Shown: positions 1 through 7,405 of the stretch, piece after piece
How the letters are laid out: every line of letters begins with the position of its first letter
Numbering within the stretch: the stretch's first letter is position 1
Assembly: GCA_964526325.1 (NCBI GenBank)
Contig: CAZGKM010000003.1
Location: forward strand, 8,866 to 72,865
Origin: JACPHD01 sp964526325
GTDB lineage: Bacteria > Patescibacteriota > Patescibacteriia > Patescibacteriales > GWC2-42-12
Length of the DNA stretch: 64,000 nt
Reading direction: 5' to 3'
The notes under the pieces: model-generated
What the model was told of the DNA's origin: nothing
Databases searched by the model: none
Seen by the model: only the letters and a program-made list of their open reading frames with translations
Program-made: the position numbers and the translations under genes

Positions 1-159
1 GTAAATTATTTAAATATCCGGCGCCATGAAATAGCTAAATTAATCGCCGGCATAGAAAAAGAAAATATCAGCGGCCAAGAAAAGAATGAAAAATTAAAAA
101 ATTTAATGGAAGAGTTTAAAACTTTAACCGAGGAAATAAATTCAATAGAGATAAAATAA
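1..159 (+). CDS. 3' end of a truncated gene, probable DNA primase (DnaG) C-terminus
   Basis: Frame 1 is open from the first base to TAA at 157-159 and gives 52 residues, so the gene begins outside the window. The peptide is charged and helical (HEIAKLIAGIEKE near the start, ending in FKTLTEEINSIEIK), as expected of the C-terminal helicase-interacting domain of DnaG. The main argument is context: the next gene, 13 bp downstream, is the primary sigma factor, and dnaG-rpoD is a widespread bacterial gene pair. No catalytic motif is visible, so the identity is inference; that it is the tail of a real gene is fairly safe. Confidence 0.55.
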   Translation, partial: VNYLNIRRHEIAKLIAGIEKENISGQEKNEKLKNLMEEFKTLTEEINSIEIK

Positions 160-172
160 TATTTTTTTAAAT

Positions 173-1435
173 ATGGCCAAACAAAATAAAAAAATTAAAA
201 GCCAAGTTAAAAAGAAAAAGATTCAGCGGCCCAAAATAAAATCCAAGGCTAAAAGTTTTAAGGCGAAAAAAATAAATTACAAAAAAATTTATAAAAAGCC
301 TAAAGCTAAAAAGCCGCGCCGGGAAAAAGAGGAGCATATTGTAATAAAGCCGACCGAGGAGCAAATAAAAAATATCATTATTAAAGGTCGTTCAAGAGGT
401 TTTTTGACGGAAACCGAATTATTGTATGTTTTTCCCGAGATTGAAGAGTATATTTATGATTATGAGCTGACTTTAGAAGCTTTGCAAAAAAACGGCATTC
501 AGATAATTGAAGATACGGGCGGATTTTTGGGCGCAGGCGATGATGTAAAAAATAAATCAGGACAAATCATCGGTTTTACCGAGAAGAAAAAATTCGATAT
601 TTCCGAGTTAAGCGCCGATTCCATCCAAATGTATTTAAGGGAGATCGGCAAAGTGCCGCTTTTATCCAGCGAAGAAGAAATTGAATTGGCTAAACGCAAA
701 GAAAAAGGCGATAAGGAAGCGGAGAAAAAAATTATTGAAGCTAATTTGCGCTTAGTGGTTTCCATCGCGAAAAAATTTACCGGCTCTAAAAGCTTAAGCC
801 TGCTCGATTTAATCCAGGAAGGCAATATCGGCTTATTCCGCGCCGTGGAAAAATTTGAATACCGCCGAGGCTATAAGTTTTCAACTTATGCTACCTGGTG
901 GATTAGGCAGGCGATTACCCGCGCTTTAGCCGATCAGTCGCGCACCATAAGAATCCCGGTACATATGGTAGAAACGATTAATAAATTCCAGCAAGTCCAG
1001 CGCCAATTAATCCAGGATTTAGGCCGTGAACCGCTGCCTGAAGAAATCGCGGCCGAAATGGGCGAAGATATCGATAAAGTCAGGCACGTCATAAAAATAT
1101 CCCAAGATACTATTTCGCTCGAAACTTCCATCGGCGACGACGACGAAGATTCGACTTTGGAAGATTTTATTGAAGATGTTAAAAATGTAACGCCGGAGCG
1201 GGCGGCCGCTTTGCAATTATTAAAAGATTATGTCCAAGAAGTTATTGTTGAATTAACGCCTCGGGAGCAAAAAATACTGGAAATGCGTTTTGGCTTGGTT
1301 GACGGCGTTGCCCATACGTTGGAAGAAGTCGGCCGCGAGTTTGATGTTACTCGCGAGCGTATAAGACAGATTGAAGCGAAAGCCTTGGAGCGCATCCAGA
1401 AGCATTCTGGAATTAAAAAACTTAGGGATTATTAA
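173..1435 (+). CDS. rpoD: RNA polymerase primary sigma factor (sigma-70, RpoD)
   Basis: This is the housekeeping sigma factor that directs RNA polymerase to -35/-10 promoters. Residues 1-55 are a Lys/Arg-rich tail, followed by a region 1.1-like segment (about 60-115). Region 1.2 starts near residue 149 (DSIQMYLREIGKVPLL). Region 2 contains NLRLVVSIAKKF, LDLIQEGNIGL and the -10-recognising FSTYATWWIRQAITRA. Region 3 follows, and region 4 begins near residue 360 (LTPREQKILEMRFG) with the -35-binding helix VTRERIRQIEAKAL. At 420 aa it is much shorter than the E. coli protein because the large non-conserved insert is missing, as in many small genomes. Region 2.4 is intact, in keeping with the many TGnTATAAT promoters in this window. 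The start is the first ATG after the upstream stop; no strong Shine-Dalgarno is seen, and the gene probably shares a transcript with the preceding one. Confidence 0.97.
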   Translation: MAKQNKKIKSQVKKKKIQRPKIKSKAKSFKAKKINYKKIYKKPKAKKPRREKEEHIVIKPTEEQIKNIIIKGRSRGFLTETELLYVFPEIEEYIYDYELTLEALQKNGIQIIEDTGGFLGAGDDVKNKSGQIIGFTEKKKFDISELSADSIQMYLREIGKVPLLSSEEEIELAKRKEKGDKEAEKKIIEANLRLVVSIAKKFTGSKSLSLLDLIQEGNIGLFRAVEKFEYRRGYKFSTYATWWIRQAITRALADQSRTIRIPVHMVETINKFQQVQRQLIQDLGREPLPEEIAAEMGEDIDKVRHVIKISQDTISLETSIGDDDEDSTLEDFIEDVKNVTPERAAALQLLKDYVQEVIVELTPREQKILEMRFGLVDGVAHTLEEVGREFDVTRERIRQIEAKALERIQKHSGIKKLRDY

Positions 1436-1452
1436 AATTTAATAATAAAAAG

Positions 1453-1480
1453 ACCGTCCTTTCCTAAGGGACGGTTTTTG
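1453..1480 (+). terminator. Intrinsic terminator after rpoD
   Basis: A 7-bp stem ACCGTCC/GGACGGT with a TTTTTG tract ends 45 bp after the rpoD stop. It lies between convergent genes, so it may also serve the minus-strand gene that ends at 1494. Confidence 0.8.
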
Positions 1481-1493
1481 TTTGAGCGGATTT

Positions 1494-2549
1494 TTATCCG
1501 CCCAAGTTTAAGGATATTTGCTCGGCCGGCTCGTTTATGTTTTTTCCGGCAAGAATCATTTTGGATATTTTTAATAAATTATAAATAGTACGCCCGCCGG
1601 GAATTTTATTGGCGGTTTTCATGACTTCATTGGTTTTTCCTTGGAGATGGATTTGCGTTAAGGTTTTTACCGGATCAATATCCGATATTTTTTCTAAAGA
1701 ATCATCTTGTTTGGTATTGATTGCTAGAGATAAAATTTTTCCGGCCTTATTAAGAAATAATTTTGTCATTTTTAATTCTGATTTGGCGGCCGCCTGTCTG
1801 GCGCAATCCAGCAACGATATTGTTCGGTCAACCTTGTTTAGGTACGGGTTTGCCCATTGATTTTTAAGATAGGTAATCAGCCTGCTTATTTTACCCGGCA
1901 AACCGAAGGATTTTTCTTTGGCCAAACCGTCGTCCGGCATAATTTTTTCAAGATATTGGCAAGCTTTATGGATTGAGGCTTCCATTTGCTTTACCGCGTA
2001 TATTAAGACTGTTCGCCTCATCTCAATGCGCGGTTCAATAACTTTTAACTTCTCTAGCAGACAAAACAATTCCTCGGCTACTTGAGAATTATTTTCCATA
2101 TTATTTTTTTGCAAAGTATATCCTTTAATAATATGATCCTGCATTCTAATAGCGGCGTTAATGTCTTTAGCTATCCGCGGCTCGATTGTTCTATTTCCGG
2201 CACAGTCAGTAACCCAGTAGGGAACACTAACCATGCCATCCGGCAGAATCCTAATGCCGAACTTGTTTAAATTTTCGTTCCAGTAAACCTTTTTTAAATC
2301 TTTCGCCGCTTCCGCTTTTTTTTCATAACTGTAAATAACGGCATTGATCTGTTTATACAACGGACCAATCAAATAATTCGGTATTTCGAAAAATGGGAAA
2401 TTCTGGCTTATTTTTCTTTTGGGCTTGCCGTTTTCCACATCAAAAAATATTTTATTGCCGTTAATATAGGCAATAATGTATTTAACTCTCCCATCTGAAT
2501 CTAGAACTACTTGACTAAGTTCTCTTGGTAAAAAATTTACCGTAGGCAT
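1494..2549 (-). CDS. Hypothetical protein, 351 aa, no recognised family
   Basis: The gene is read on the minus strand, convergent with rpoD. The start is supported by an excellent Shine-Dalgarno (AAAGGAGG on the minus strand, about 2558-2570) a few bases before the ATG, one of the few in this window. The protein is soluble, with no signal peptide or membrane segment. The N-terminal third is beta-rich (KYIIAYINGNKIFFDVENG). The centre (residues 90-130) contains a short Cys-containing motif, WVTDCAGNRTIEPRIAKDIN. The C-terminal 200 residues are helical and basic. I do not recognise a family and propose no function. Ordinary codon use suggests a resident gene. Confidence 0.85.
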   Translation of the reverse strand: MPTVNFLPRELSQVVLDSDGRVKYIIAYINGNKIFFDVENGKPKRKISQNFPFFEIPNYLIGPLYKQINAVIYSYEKKAEAAKDLKKVYWNENLNKFGIRILPDGMVSVPYWVTDCAGNRTIEPRIAKDINAAIRMQDHIIKGYTLQKNNMENNSQVAEELFCLLEKLKVIEPRIEMRRTVLIYAVKQMEASIHKACQYLEKIMPDDGLAKEKSFGLPGKISRLITYLKNQWANPYLNKVDRTISLLDCARQAAAKSELKMTKLFLNKAGKILSLAINTKQDDSLEKISDIDPVKTLTQIHLQGKTNEVMKTANKIPGGRTIYNLLKISKMILAGKNINEPAEQISLNLGG

Positions 2550-2614
2550 TTCTCTTTTCCTCCTTTCAACGGTTTGAGGTTGTTAGATTTTTAAAGACCA
2601 TTTTAATTGTATGT

Positions 2615-2643
2615 AAAGTATCATATATCTGTCATTTTGTCAA
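2615..2643 (-). promoter_or_regulatory. Promoter for the minus-strand hypothetical gene
   Basis: On the minus strand: TTGACA (2643-2638), a 17-bp spacer, then TACTTT (2620-2615) preceded by an extended TG. It lies 66 bp upstream of the start at 2549. Confidence 0.5.
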
Positions 2644-2653
2644 ATAGTTAAGG

Positions 2654-2681
2654 TTGACATATTTAAGAAATATTATATAAT
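2654..2681 (+). promoter_or_regulatory. Near-consensus promoter for tRNA-Asn
   Basis: TTGACA (2654-2659), a 16-bp spacer and TATAAT (2676-2681): both hexamers are perfect. The expected transcription start near 2688 would give a leader of about 75 nt before the tRNA. The leader contains a short CTGCC/GGCAG stem followed by a T-rich stretch (about 2692-2725), which could act as a weak attenuator. Confidence 0.75.
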
Positions 2682-2761
2682 ATCAACATAACTGCCTTAT
2701 AGCCTTTGGGCAGGTTTTAATTTTTAAATTAATTATAAGCCAACAAATAGCTAATTATTAT

Positions 2762-2833
2762 TCCCGGGTAGCGCAGCGGTAGCGCAGCTCGCTGTTAACG
2801 AGTTGGTCGTCGGTCCGAATCCGACCCCGGGAG
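2762..2833 (+). tRNA. tRNA-Asn (anticodon GTT)
   Basis: A full cloverleaf can be drawn. Acceptor TCCCGGG (2762-2768) pairs with CCCGGGA (2826-2832). The D stem is GCGC/GCGC. The anticodon arm is GCTCG-CTGTTAA-CGAGT with anticodon GTT, and the T stem is GTCGG/CCGAC. The discriminator is G2833. The next bases are CA, not CCA, so the 3' CCA must be added post-transcriptionally. Confidence 0.95.
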
Positions 2834-2842
2834 CATTACGAT

Positions 2843-2872
2843 AAAAAACAGGGTTTAACGACTCTGTTTTTT
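2843..2872 (+). terminator. Terminator of tRNA-Asn
   Basis: AAAAAACAGGGT pairs with ACTCTGTTTTTT around a 6-nt loop (one G-T pair), 10 nt after the tRNA, and ends in a T run. Confidence 0.8.
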
Positions 2873-2958
2873 AGTTAAGCCAATAAAAACTGGTCCTAAC
2901 CTAAAAGTTTTTTCTTTTTGCGCGATAGTCATTTCTTCAATATAGCAAATTGTTTTTC

Positions 2959-2987
2959 TTGCTTTTTACCAAATATGATTATATATT
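2959..2987 (+). promoter_or_regulatory. Candidate promoter of the xylanase gene
   Basis: TTGCTT (2959-2964), a 17-bp spacer and TATATT (2982-2987). Transcription would begin around 2994, only about 6 nt before the ATG at 3000, so the mRNA would be almost leaderless. No Shine-Dalgarno is present. The region is AT-rich, so this is a moderate call. Confidence 0.45.
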
Positions 2988-2999
2988 AGATATATCTAT

Positions 3000-4718
3000 A
3001 TGCGAATATATAACCGTCAGCCTTTGAAACAAGCCTTACTTCTGAAAGTTGTAATTTTTGGGATAGTTATTGTAATTATGATTCTTTTTGTAGCCATTTT
3101 GCTTGTTAATAAATCAAAACCAATTGAGTCAAAAGCCATTAATCTTCTTACCGGTCAAAATTGGCAGGAATTCGCTGGCGCTACCACTACAAAAGAAGGT
3201 CTTCATATTCAACCTCTTAATAGAATCATTATCCATCAAGACGGGTCTCTAGGGCAGCCGAATCCTCCGGTAAGCCTTACCGGTCCGCGCCTTTCAGTAT
3301 CCGGTGATTTTATTATTTCTGCACAAATGGAAAAAATAAACACTCAAGGATCGCTCCGGCTCTATGGCAAGCTTCCTGTTATTTACGATCAATGGCGGCT
3401 GGAGAACGGTAGCGTTGCTATAGATGTGGCTACTAGCACAATTGTTGTACGGATTTGGGATGGCAGTTCAAATAATTCTATTGATATGAGGACCTATCCG
3501 TTTAAGCTAGAAAACGTCATGGTTATTTCTATCGAACACAGAGCCAATACCCTAATTATCAGCGCCAACAAACAAATACTTGGCGCTATACCCGACCATC
3601 ATATTTTTGACAGTCAAGAAGTTTGGTTCGGAGCTGATGCTGCTATCGGTGACGATTGGTTATTAAGCGCGTTAACGGTTGAGCCGCTAAATAACGGACA
3701 GGTTGAGATTATCACCCCGCCATCTTTTAAGACAACTCATGATAACCCAAACGCTCTGCGCAATCTAGCGGCTGCACACCCGCGTAAACTAAGAATTGGT
3801 GCGGCCATCGCTTTTGACCCACTCGTTACCGATGAAGAGTACAGAAAAATTGCTATGGGTGAGTTCAATATGATTACACCAGAAAATGGCATGAAACCGG
3901 AATTTATACATCCGCAGATCGGCGTCTATGTATTTACTGAAATGGATGCTCTGGTTGATATTGCATTAAAAAATGACCAACTGGTGCATGGACACGCTTT
4001 AGTCTATGCAAAAAGTAGTCCTGATTGGATGACAAAAGCTCCAAAAAAAGAACTTCAAAAAATCATGGTTGATCACATAACAACTGTAGTTGATCATTTC
4101 AAAGGAAGAGTCGTAGAATGGGACGTTGTCAATGAACCCTTATCAAATAAAAAAGCCCCGTATCATAATGAGCAATCTGGTTTGGAAAAAAATATCTGGT
4201 ATGAAGCTATGGGGGAAGAGTATATAGATTTGGCATTTCAGTCTGCTCACCAAGCCGATCCGTCTGCTAAATTATATCTTAACGATTTTGGTCTTGAGCG
4301 CGACGGGGAACGATGGGATGCTCTTCTTGGTTTAATTAAGCGGCTTAAAGATAGAGGGGTGCCGATTGATGGTGTTGGGTTTGAATCACATATATACGGG
4401 GATGGCGATTATAACGATCCAGACGTACTTAAAGCGCACCTGCGAAAATTGGCGACCTTCGGGCTTAAAGTTCGCATCTCGGAAATAGACGTCACAGGCG
4501 ATGATCCTAAAGAACAAGTCAATCAATTTCTAGTTGCCTTAGATGCTTGTCTTTGCTCAGCTAACTGTACCGGGTATTCTACTTGGGGGGTTACTGACCT
4601 CTATGGTTCGACTACAAGGTCCGATCGATACCCGGCCGTCTATGGCACTAGTTTACTTTTTGATACAGAATTAAAAGCTAAACCTGCTTATTTTGCGCTT
4701 CAACAGCGACTTAGATAG
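3000..4718 (+). CDS. Membrane-anchored GH10 endo-1,4-beta-xylanase
   Basis: Glycoside hydrolase family 10 enzymes cleave the beta-1,4 backbone of xylan with retention. Residues 1-18 are a basic cytoplasmic tail and 19-40 a single hydrophobic segment, so the enzyme is probably tethered outside the membrane. Residues about 55-240 form a beta-rich jelly-roll-like domain of unknown ligand. The GH10 barrel runs from about 260 to 572 with the expected landmarks: ITPENGMKPE, the HGHALVYA strand, the acid/base in WDVVNEP (Glu379) and the nucleophile in VRISEIDV (Glu495). Both catalytic glutamates are present, so it should be active. It carries no dockerin, so it is not directly wired to the cohesin proteins downstream. 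Codon use is more mixed than in its neighbours, and it sits between a tRNA gene and a recombinase relic, which suggests acquisition by transfer. Confidence 0.93.
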   Translation: MRIYNRQPLKQALLLKVVIFGIVIVIMILFVAILLVNKSKPIESKAINLLTGQNWQEFAGATTTKEGLHIQPLNRIIIHQDGSLGQPNPPVSLTGPRLSVSGDFIISAQMEKINTQGSLRLYGKLPVIYDQWRLENGSVAIDVATSTIVVRIWDGSSNNSIDMRTYPFKLENVMVISIEHRANTLIISANKQILGAIPDHHIFDSQEVWFGADAAIGDDWLLSALTVEPLNNGQVEIITPPSFKTTHDNPNALRNLAAAHPRKLRIGAAIAFDPLVTDEEYRKIAMGEFNMITPENGMKPEFIHPQIGVYVFTEMDALVDIALKNDQLVHGHALVYAKSSPDWMTKAPKKELQKIMVDHITTVVDHFKGRVVEWDVVNEPLSNKKAPYHNEQSGLEKNIWYEAMGEEYIDLAFQSAHQADPSAKLYLNDFGLERDGERWDALLGLIKRLKDRGVPIDGVGFESHIYGDGDYNDPDVLKAHLRKLATFGLKVRISEIDVTGDDPKEQVNQFLVALDACLCSANCTGYSTWGVTDLYGSTTRSDRYPAVYGTSLLFDTELKAKPAYFALQQRLR

Positions 4719-4775
4719 CCGTATTAAGGCAGTACTTCATAAAATCTTTTTTTTCAATCCAAGGTTATTAAATAG

Positions 4776-4938
4776 TCAGCCAATGCCAGTATTAACCAGA
4801 TAAATAATTTTACCCGCCGTCAATCGGATTTCTAGCCAAACGATCGGGGTGCCAAGAAAGTATGCCATCGGCCTTGCTTTGCTCAATTAATAAAAGCATT
4901 TCGCCGAATTTCATTCGGCCAGGTTTTTTGGCAGTTTT
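4776..4938 (-). pseudogene. Remnant of a large serine recombinase (resolvase domain)
   Basis: Read on the minus strand from 4938, the sequence encodes KTAKKPGR, then FGEMLLLIEQSKADGIL, then SWHPDRLARNPIDGG. This is the region around the conserved DRLAR motif of the serine recombinase catalytic domain, where the Arg residues act with a Ser nucleophile that is not preserved here. One extra G creates a stop right after IDGG (4812-4810). One frame over, the family continues as GKIIYLVNTGI before another stop (4778-4776). Upstream of the fragment there is an in-frame stop and no N-terminus. It is therefore a decayed fragment of a gene type common on CPR mobile elements. Confidence 0.8.
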
Positions 4939-5020
4939 TTAAAGCCAGGCTTTGCTCGCGGGTAAATCATTGCTTTTAAAAGCTTTTTAATAAAATAGTT
5001 TTAAACCTTTTTTTCTTGTC

Positions 5021-5066
5021 CGCCGAAGCTTTAGCGTAGGAGGAGAATTCAATTCGAGCTTCGGCG
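5021..5066. repeat. Inverted repeat CGCCGAAGCT ... AGCTTCGGCG
   Basis: Perfect 10-bp arms at 5021-5030 and 5057-5066 flank a 26-bp loop. The arms are GC-rich in an AT-rich setting. It could be a mobile or structured intergenic repeat; no second copy occurs in this window. Confidence 0.5.
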
Positions 5067-5079
5067 TAAAATCCGAGCT

Positions 5080-5119
5080 ATAAAACAGAAATGAGCCGAT
5101 AGGCTCATTTCTGTTTTAT
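5080..5119. terminator. Strong bidirectional terminator
   Basis: An 18-bp perfect stem whose arms are 5080-5097 and 5102-5119 (core CAGAAATGAGCC/GGCTCATTTCTG) with a GATA loop. It has A runs on the 5' side and T runs on the 3' side, so it works in both directions. It insulates the ArsR-led operon from the upstream region. Confidence 0.85.
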
Positions 5120-5229
5120 TATATTAAAAGAGTTCGTAAATTTTTTAATTATTTCTCAAAGTTAAATAGGCTAATATAATCATGATTAACTGGTTATAAT
5201 TCATGTCTTTGCCAAGCACGAATTTATAT

Positions 5230-5258
5230 TTGACCCATAAATTATAGAATGCTATCAT
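5230..5258 (+). promoter_or_regulatory. Promoter of the ArsR-led operon
   Basis: TTGACC (5230-5235), a 17-bp spacer and TATCAT (5253-5258). The predicted start near 5265 falls inside the adjacent inverted repeat, so a repressor bound there would block polymerase. Confidence 0.7.
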
Positions 5259-5276
5259 ATCATTATAAACTGATAT
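5257..5276. promoter_or_regulatory. Probable ArsR-type operator
   Basis: A perfect 6-bp inverted repeat, ATATCA-N8-TGATAT, overlaps the end of the -10 box and the predicted transcription start, 7 bp before the repressor's own ATG. Position and symmetry fit autoregulation by the dimeric repressor encoded next; binding itself is inferred. Confidence 0.65.
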
Positions 5277-5283
5277 TAATTTT

Positions 5284-5598
5284 ATGAAACCGCTTTGCTG
5301 TTCGAATAAAGAACTTACGAAAGAGTTCGCCAATCTGGCGAAATTTTTGCGTATTATTGGGGAAGACAATCGTTTAAAGATTCTTTGTTTGTTAAAAGAT
5401 GGGGAGCATTGCGTTTGCGAAATTGTGGAAAACTTGGGTTTGCCGCAGAATCTTATCTCTACTCATTTAAAAGCGTTAAAAAATTTGAAGCTGGTGGAAA
5501 ATCGCCAAGAATGGAAAAAAGTCTATTATTCCATAAATAAGCAAGCATTTAAAAAATATAATTCATTACTAACCATTTTTCTAAAAAACTATGAGTAA
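5284..5598 (+). CDS. ArsR/SmtB-family metalloregulatory repressor
   Basis: A 104-aa winged-helix dimeric repressor that normally releases DNA on binding arsenite, other metals or a thiol signal. The DNA-binding core is ILCLLKDGEHCVCEIVENLGL followed by the recognition helix in PQNLISTHLKAL. The pair in HCVCE (about residues 41-43) matches the CxC metal site of classic ArsR proteins, and an extra vicinal Cys pair is at residues 5-6 (KPLCCSN). It is the first gene of a tightly packed nine-gene run, with a promoter and a palindrome immediately upstream. The stop overlaps the next gene by 8 bp. The true inducer (As(III), Sb(III) or another thiol-reactive species) cannot be read from sequence. Confidence 0.9.
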   Translation: MKPLCCSNKELTKEFANLAKFLRIIGEDNRLKILCLLKDGEHCVCEIVENLGLPQNLISTHLKALKNLKLVENRQEWKKVYYSINKQAFKKYNSLLTIFLKNYE

Positions 5599-5893
5599 AA
5601 AGATTGATAGCATACAAGTATTGGGATCGGGTTGTCCAACCTGCAAACAGCTGTTTGAAGCGACAAAGAAGGCGGTAGGAGAACTTAAAATAGATACTCC
5701 GGTTGAGTACATCAACGATGTCGCCAAGATGATTGAAATGGGCGTGATGCAGAGTCCGGTTTTAGCTGTTAATGGCAAACCGGTTCTGACAGGCGGCGGA
5801 CATAGGGAGGCGGACATTAAAAACGTTTTAGAGAAAAATTTGCCGAGTAACAATCAGCCAGGCGGTGGCTGTTCGTGCGGAGGCAACTGCTAA
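5591..5893 (+). CDS. Small thioredoxin-like protein (redox-active disulfide protein 2 type)
   Basis: A 100-aa glutaredoxin-like protein of the archaeal/bacterial 'redox-active disulfide 2' family, found beside ArsP-type permeases. The active-site motif is GSGCPTCK (Cys15, Cys18), followed by a thioredoxin-like fold with the cis-Pro strand in MQSPVLAVNGKPVLTG. The C-terminus carries an added Cys tail, GGGCSCGGNC, with four more thiols, which may bind metal. No signal peptide is present, so it is cytoplasmic. It overlaps the repressor gene by 8 bp and lies 3 bp before the permease, consistent with passing reducing equivalents or metalloid to the membrane protein. That role is inference. Confidence 0.88.
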   Translation: MSKKIDSIQVLGSGCPTCKQLFEATKKAVGELKIDTPVEYINDVAKMIEMGVMQSPVLAVNGKPVLTGGGHREADIKNVLEKNLPSNNQPGGGCSCGGNC

Positions 5894-5896
5894 AAT

Positions 5897-6877
5897 ATGG
5901 ATATTTTTAAACCAATACAAATATTTGCGGATCTGGCTACGTATAATTGGCTGGGCATAACTGATAAATATTGGGGTGATGCGGTTAATTTTTTTATTTA
6001 CGACTCGATCAAGATCGGACTGCTTTTGATTTTGATTAATTATATTATGGCGATTACCCGCTATTATTTTCCAGTAGAAAAAGTACGGAATATTTTAAGC
6101 GGTCGCAAATGGTACGGCTTTGATTATGTAATGGCGGCTATGCTCGGCGTAATTACGCCATTTTGTTCCTGCTCATCCATACCGTTGTTTATCGGATTTG
6201 TCAGCGCGGGCATTCCTTTGGGTGTGACATTTACATTTTTAATCGCCTCGCCATTGATCAACGAAGCATCACTATTCATCTTTCCGTCAATATTCGGATT
6301 CAAGATGACTCTTGTATATAATGCTTTAGGAATATTTATTAGCGTGCTGGCCGGCATGGTAATTCAGAGGCTTAATATGGACAAAAATGTTAATCCGGCC
6401 TTTTTGAAATTTAAAACACAGAAGGATGCGATTAAGGAAAACGGCGGGCAGATTGTTCCATTAGCCAAGAAATTAGCAATCTGGTGGAAAGACGGAATAC
6501 ATATTTCAAAAGAGATTTTTCCTTATGTCCTTTTGGGGGTTGGCTTGGGTGCCTTGATTCATGGTTTCGTGCCGGAGAGCTTTGTTGAAACTTACTTAAA
6601 TCATGGCAGTTGGTGGACGGTGCCTTTAGCCACAATTTTAGGAGCGCCGTTTTATGCCAATTCCGTTAGCGTGATTCCTGTAGTGGAAGCTTTAACAGAC
6701 AAAGGCGTTGCTCTTGGCACGGCCTTGGCATTCATGACAGCAACGGTCACACTATCTATTCCGGGACTTTTAATACTCAAAAAAGCCATGAATTGGAAAC
6801 TGCTATCGGCTTTTATCGCGGTGACCACGATCGGCATCATGATTATCGGTTACTTTTTTAATATTTTTACTTTTTAA
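5897..6877 (+). CDS. ArsP/DUF318-family permease
   Basis: A 326-aa polytopic membrane protein of the permease family that includes ArsP, which exports trivalent organoarsenicals. About eight hydrophobic segments are visible, in two halves. The diagnostic motif is ITPFCSCSSIPLFIGF (Cys90, Cys92), the thiol site proposed to bind As(III). The second half contains the inverted-repeat counterpart with GAPFYANSVSVIPV. Its length fits the family. It follows the thioredoxin-like gene by 3 bp and shares the ArsR-controlled promoter, which supports metalloid-inducible efflux. Other members have unknown substrates, so the substrate here is inferred. Confidence 0.88.
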   Translation: MDIFKPIQIFADLATYNWLGITDKYWGDAVNFFIYDSIKIGLLLILINYIMAITRYYFPVEKVRNILSGRKWYGFDYVMAAMLGVITPFCSCSSIPLFIGFVSAGIPLGVTFTFLIASPLINEASLFIFPSIFGFKMTLVYNALGIFISVLAGMVIQRLNMDKNVNPAFLKFKTQKDAIKENGGQIVPLAKKLAIWWKDGIHISKEIFPYVLLGVGLGALIHGFVPESFVETYLNHGSWWTVPLATILGAPFYANSVSVIPVVEALTDKGVALGTALAFMTATVTLSIPGLLILKKAMNWKLLSAFIAVTTIGIMIIGYFFNIFTF

Positions 6878-6890
6878 ACAAAAAATAACT

Positions 6891-7403
6891 ATGAAGAAAT
6901 TTTTAGTCCTACCTTTTTTCATTCTGTTATTGATTATCGCCACCGGTTGCAGTAATCAAGCAAATGAAACGAGCGATCAATCAAATTCAAAAACCCAACC
7001 GGCAAAAACGGCTAACGCCAGCCAGAGCAGAACCAACAATGATTATCCGATGTCCAGCGCTGAGACTGTAGCTGATAAGCTGGAAGTCTATTATTTTCAT
7101 GCAACCGCTCGCTGTTATTCTTGCAAGACTATTGGGCAATATGTAAAAGAAACAATGGAGCAGAAATATGCTGAACAGATAAAAAATGGCAAGATCGACT
7201 TTCGGGAGATTAATATCGATTTGCCGGAGAACAAGGAAATTGCCAAGAAGTACCAAGCATCCGGTTCATCCCTTTTTATCAACCGGATAAAAGATGGACA
7301 AGACAATATCGAACCGGATATGAATGTCTGGAAACTGCTGAGTGATGAAGTAAAATTTAAGGGATATTTGGAAAATAAAATCAATTCATATCTAGGTATA
7401 TAA
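6891..7403 (+). CDS. Lipoprotein with a thioredoxin-like CxxC domain
   Basis: Residues 1-20 form a lipoprotein signal ending in the lipobox ATGC (Cys20), so the protein is lipid-anchored on the outer face. A Ser/Thr/Asn linker (21-55) leads to a thioredoxin-like domain beginning LEVYYFHATARCYSCK, where CYSC replaces the usual active site. It is followed by the helix YVKETMEQKY and a typical FREINIDLPEN strand-helix. The last 40 residues resemble the family's C-terminal helix. It sits between two permeases of the operon and could be the extracellular thiol partner of the CcdA-like protein encoded next. Confidence 0.8.
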   Translation: MKKFLVLPFFILLLIIATGCSNQANETSDQSNSKTQPAKTANASQSRTNNDYPMSSAETVADKLEVYYFHATARCYSCKTIGQYVKETMEQKYAEQIKNGKIDFREINIDLPENKEIAKKYQASGSSLFINRIKDGQDNIEPDMNVWKLLSDEVKFKGYLENKINSYLGI

Positions 7404-7405
7404 AT

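Larger units (their letters stand above)
4719..5283. other. 565-bp gap between xylanase and ars-type operon
   Basis: This stretch has no intact gene. It holds the serine-recombinase relic (4776-4938), a 10-bp inverted repeat (5021-5066), a strong bidirectional terminator (5080-5119), and the promoter and operator of the following operon (5230-5276). The mixture of a relic and repeats marks it as an insertion hot spot. Confidence 0.7.
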
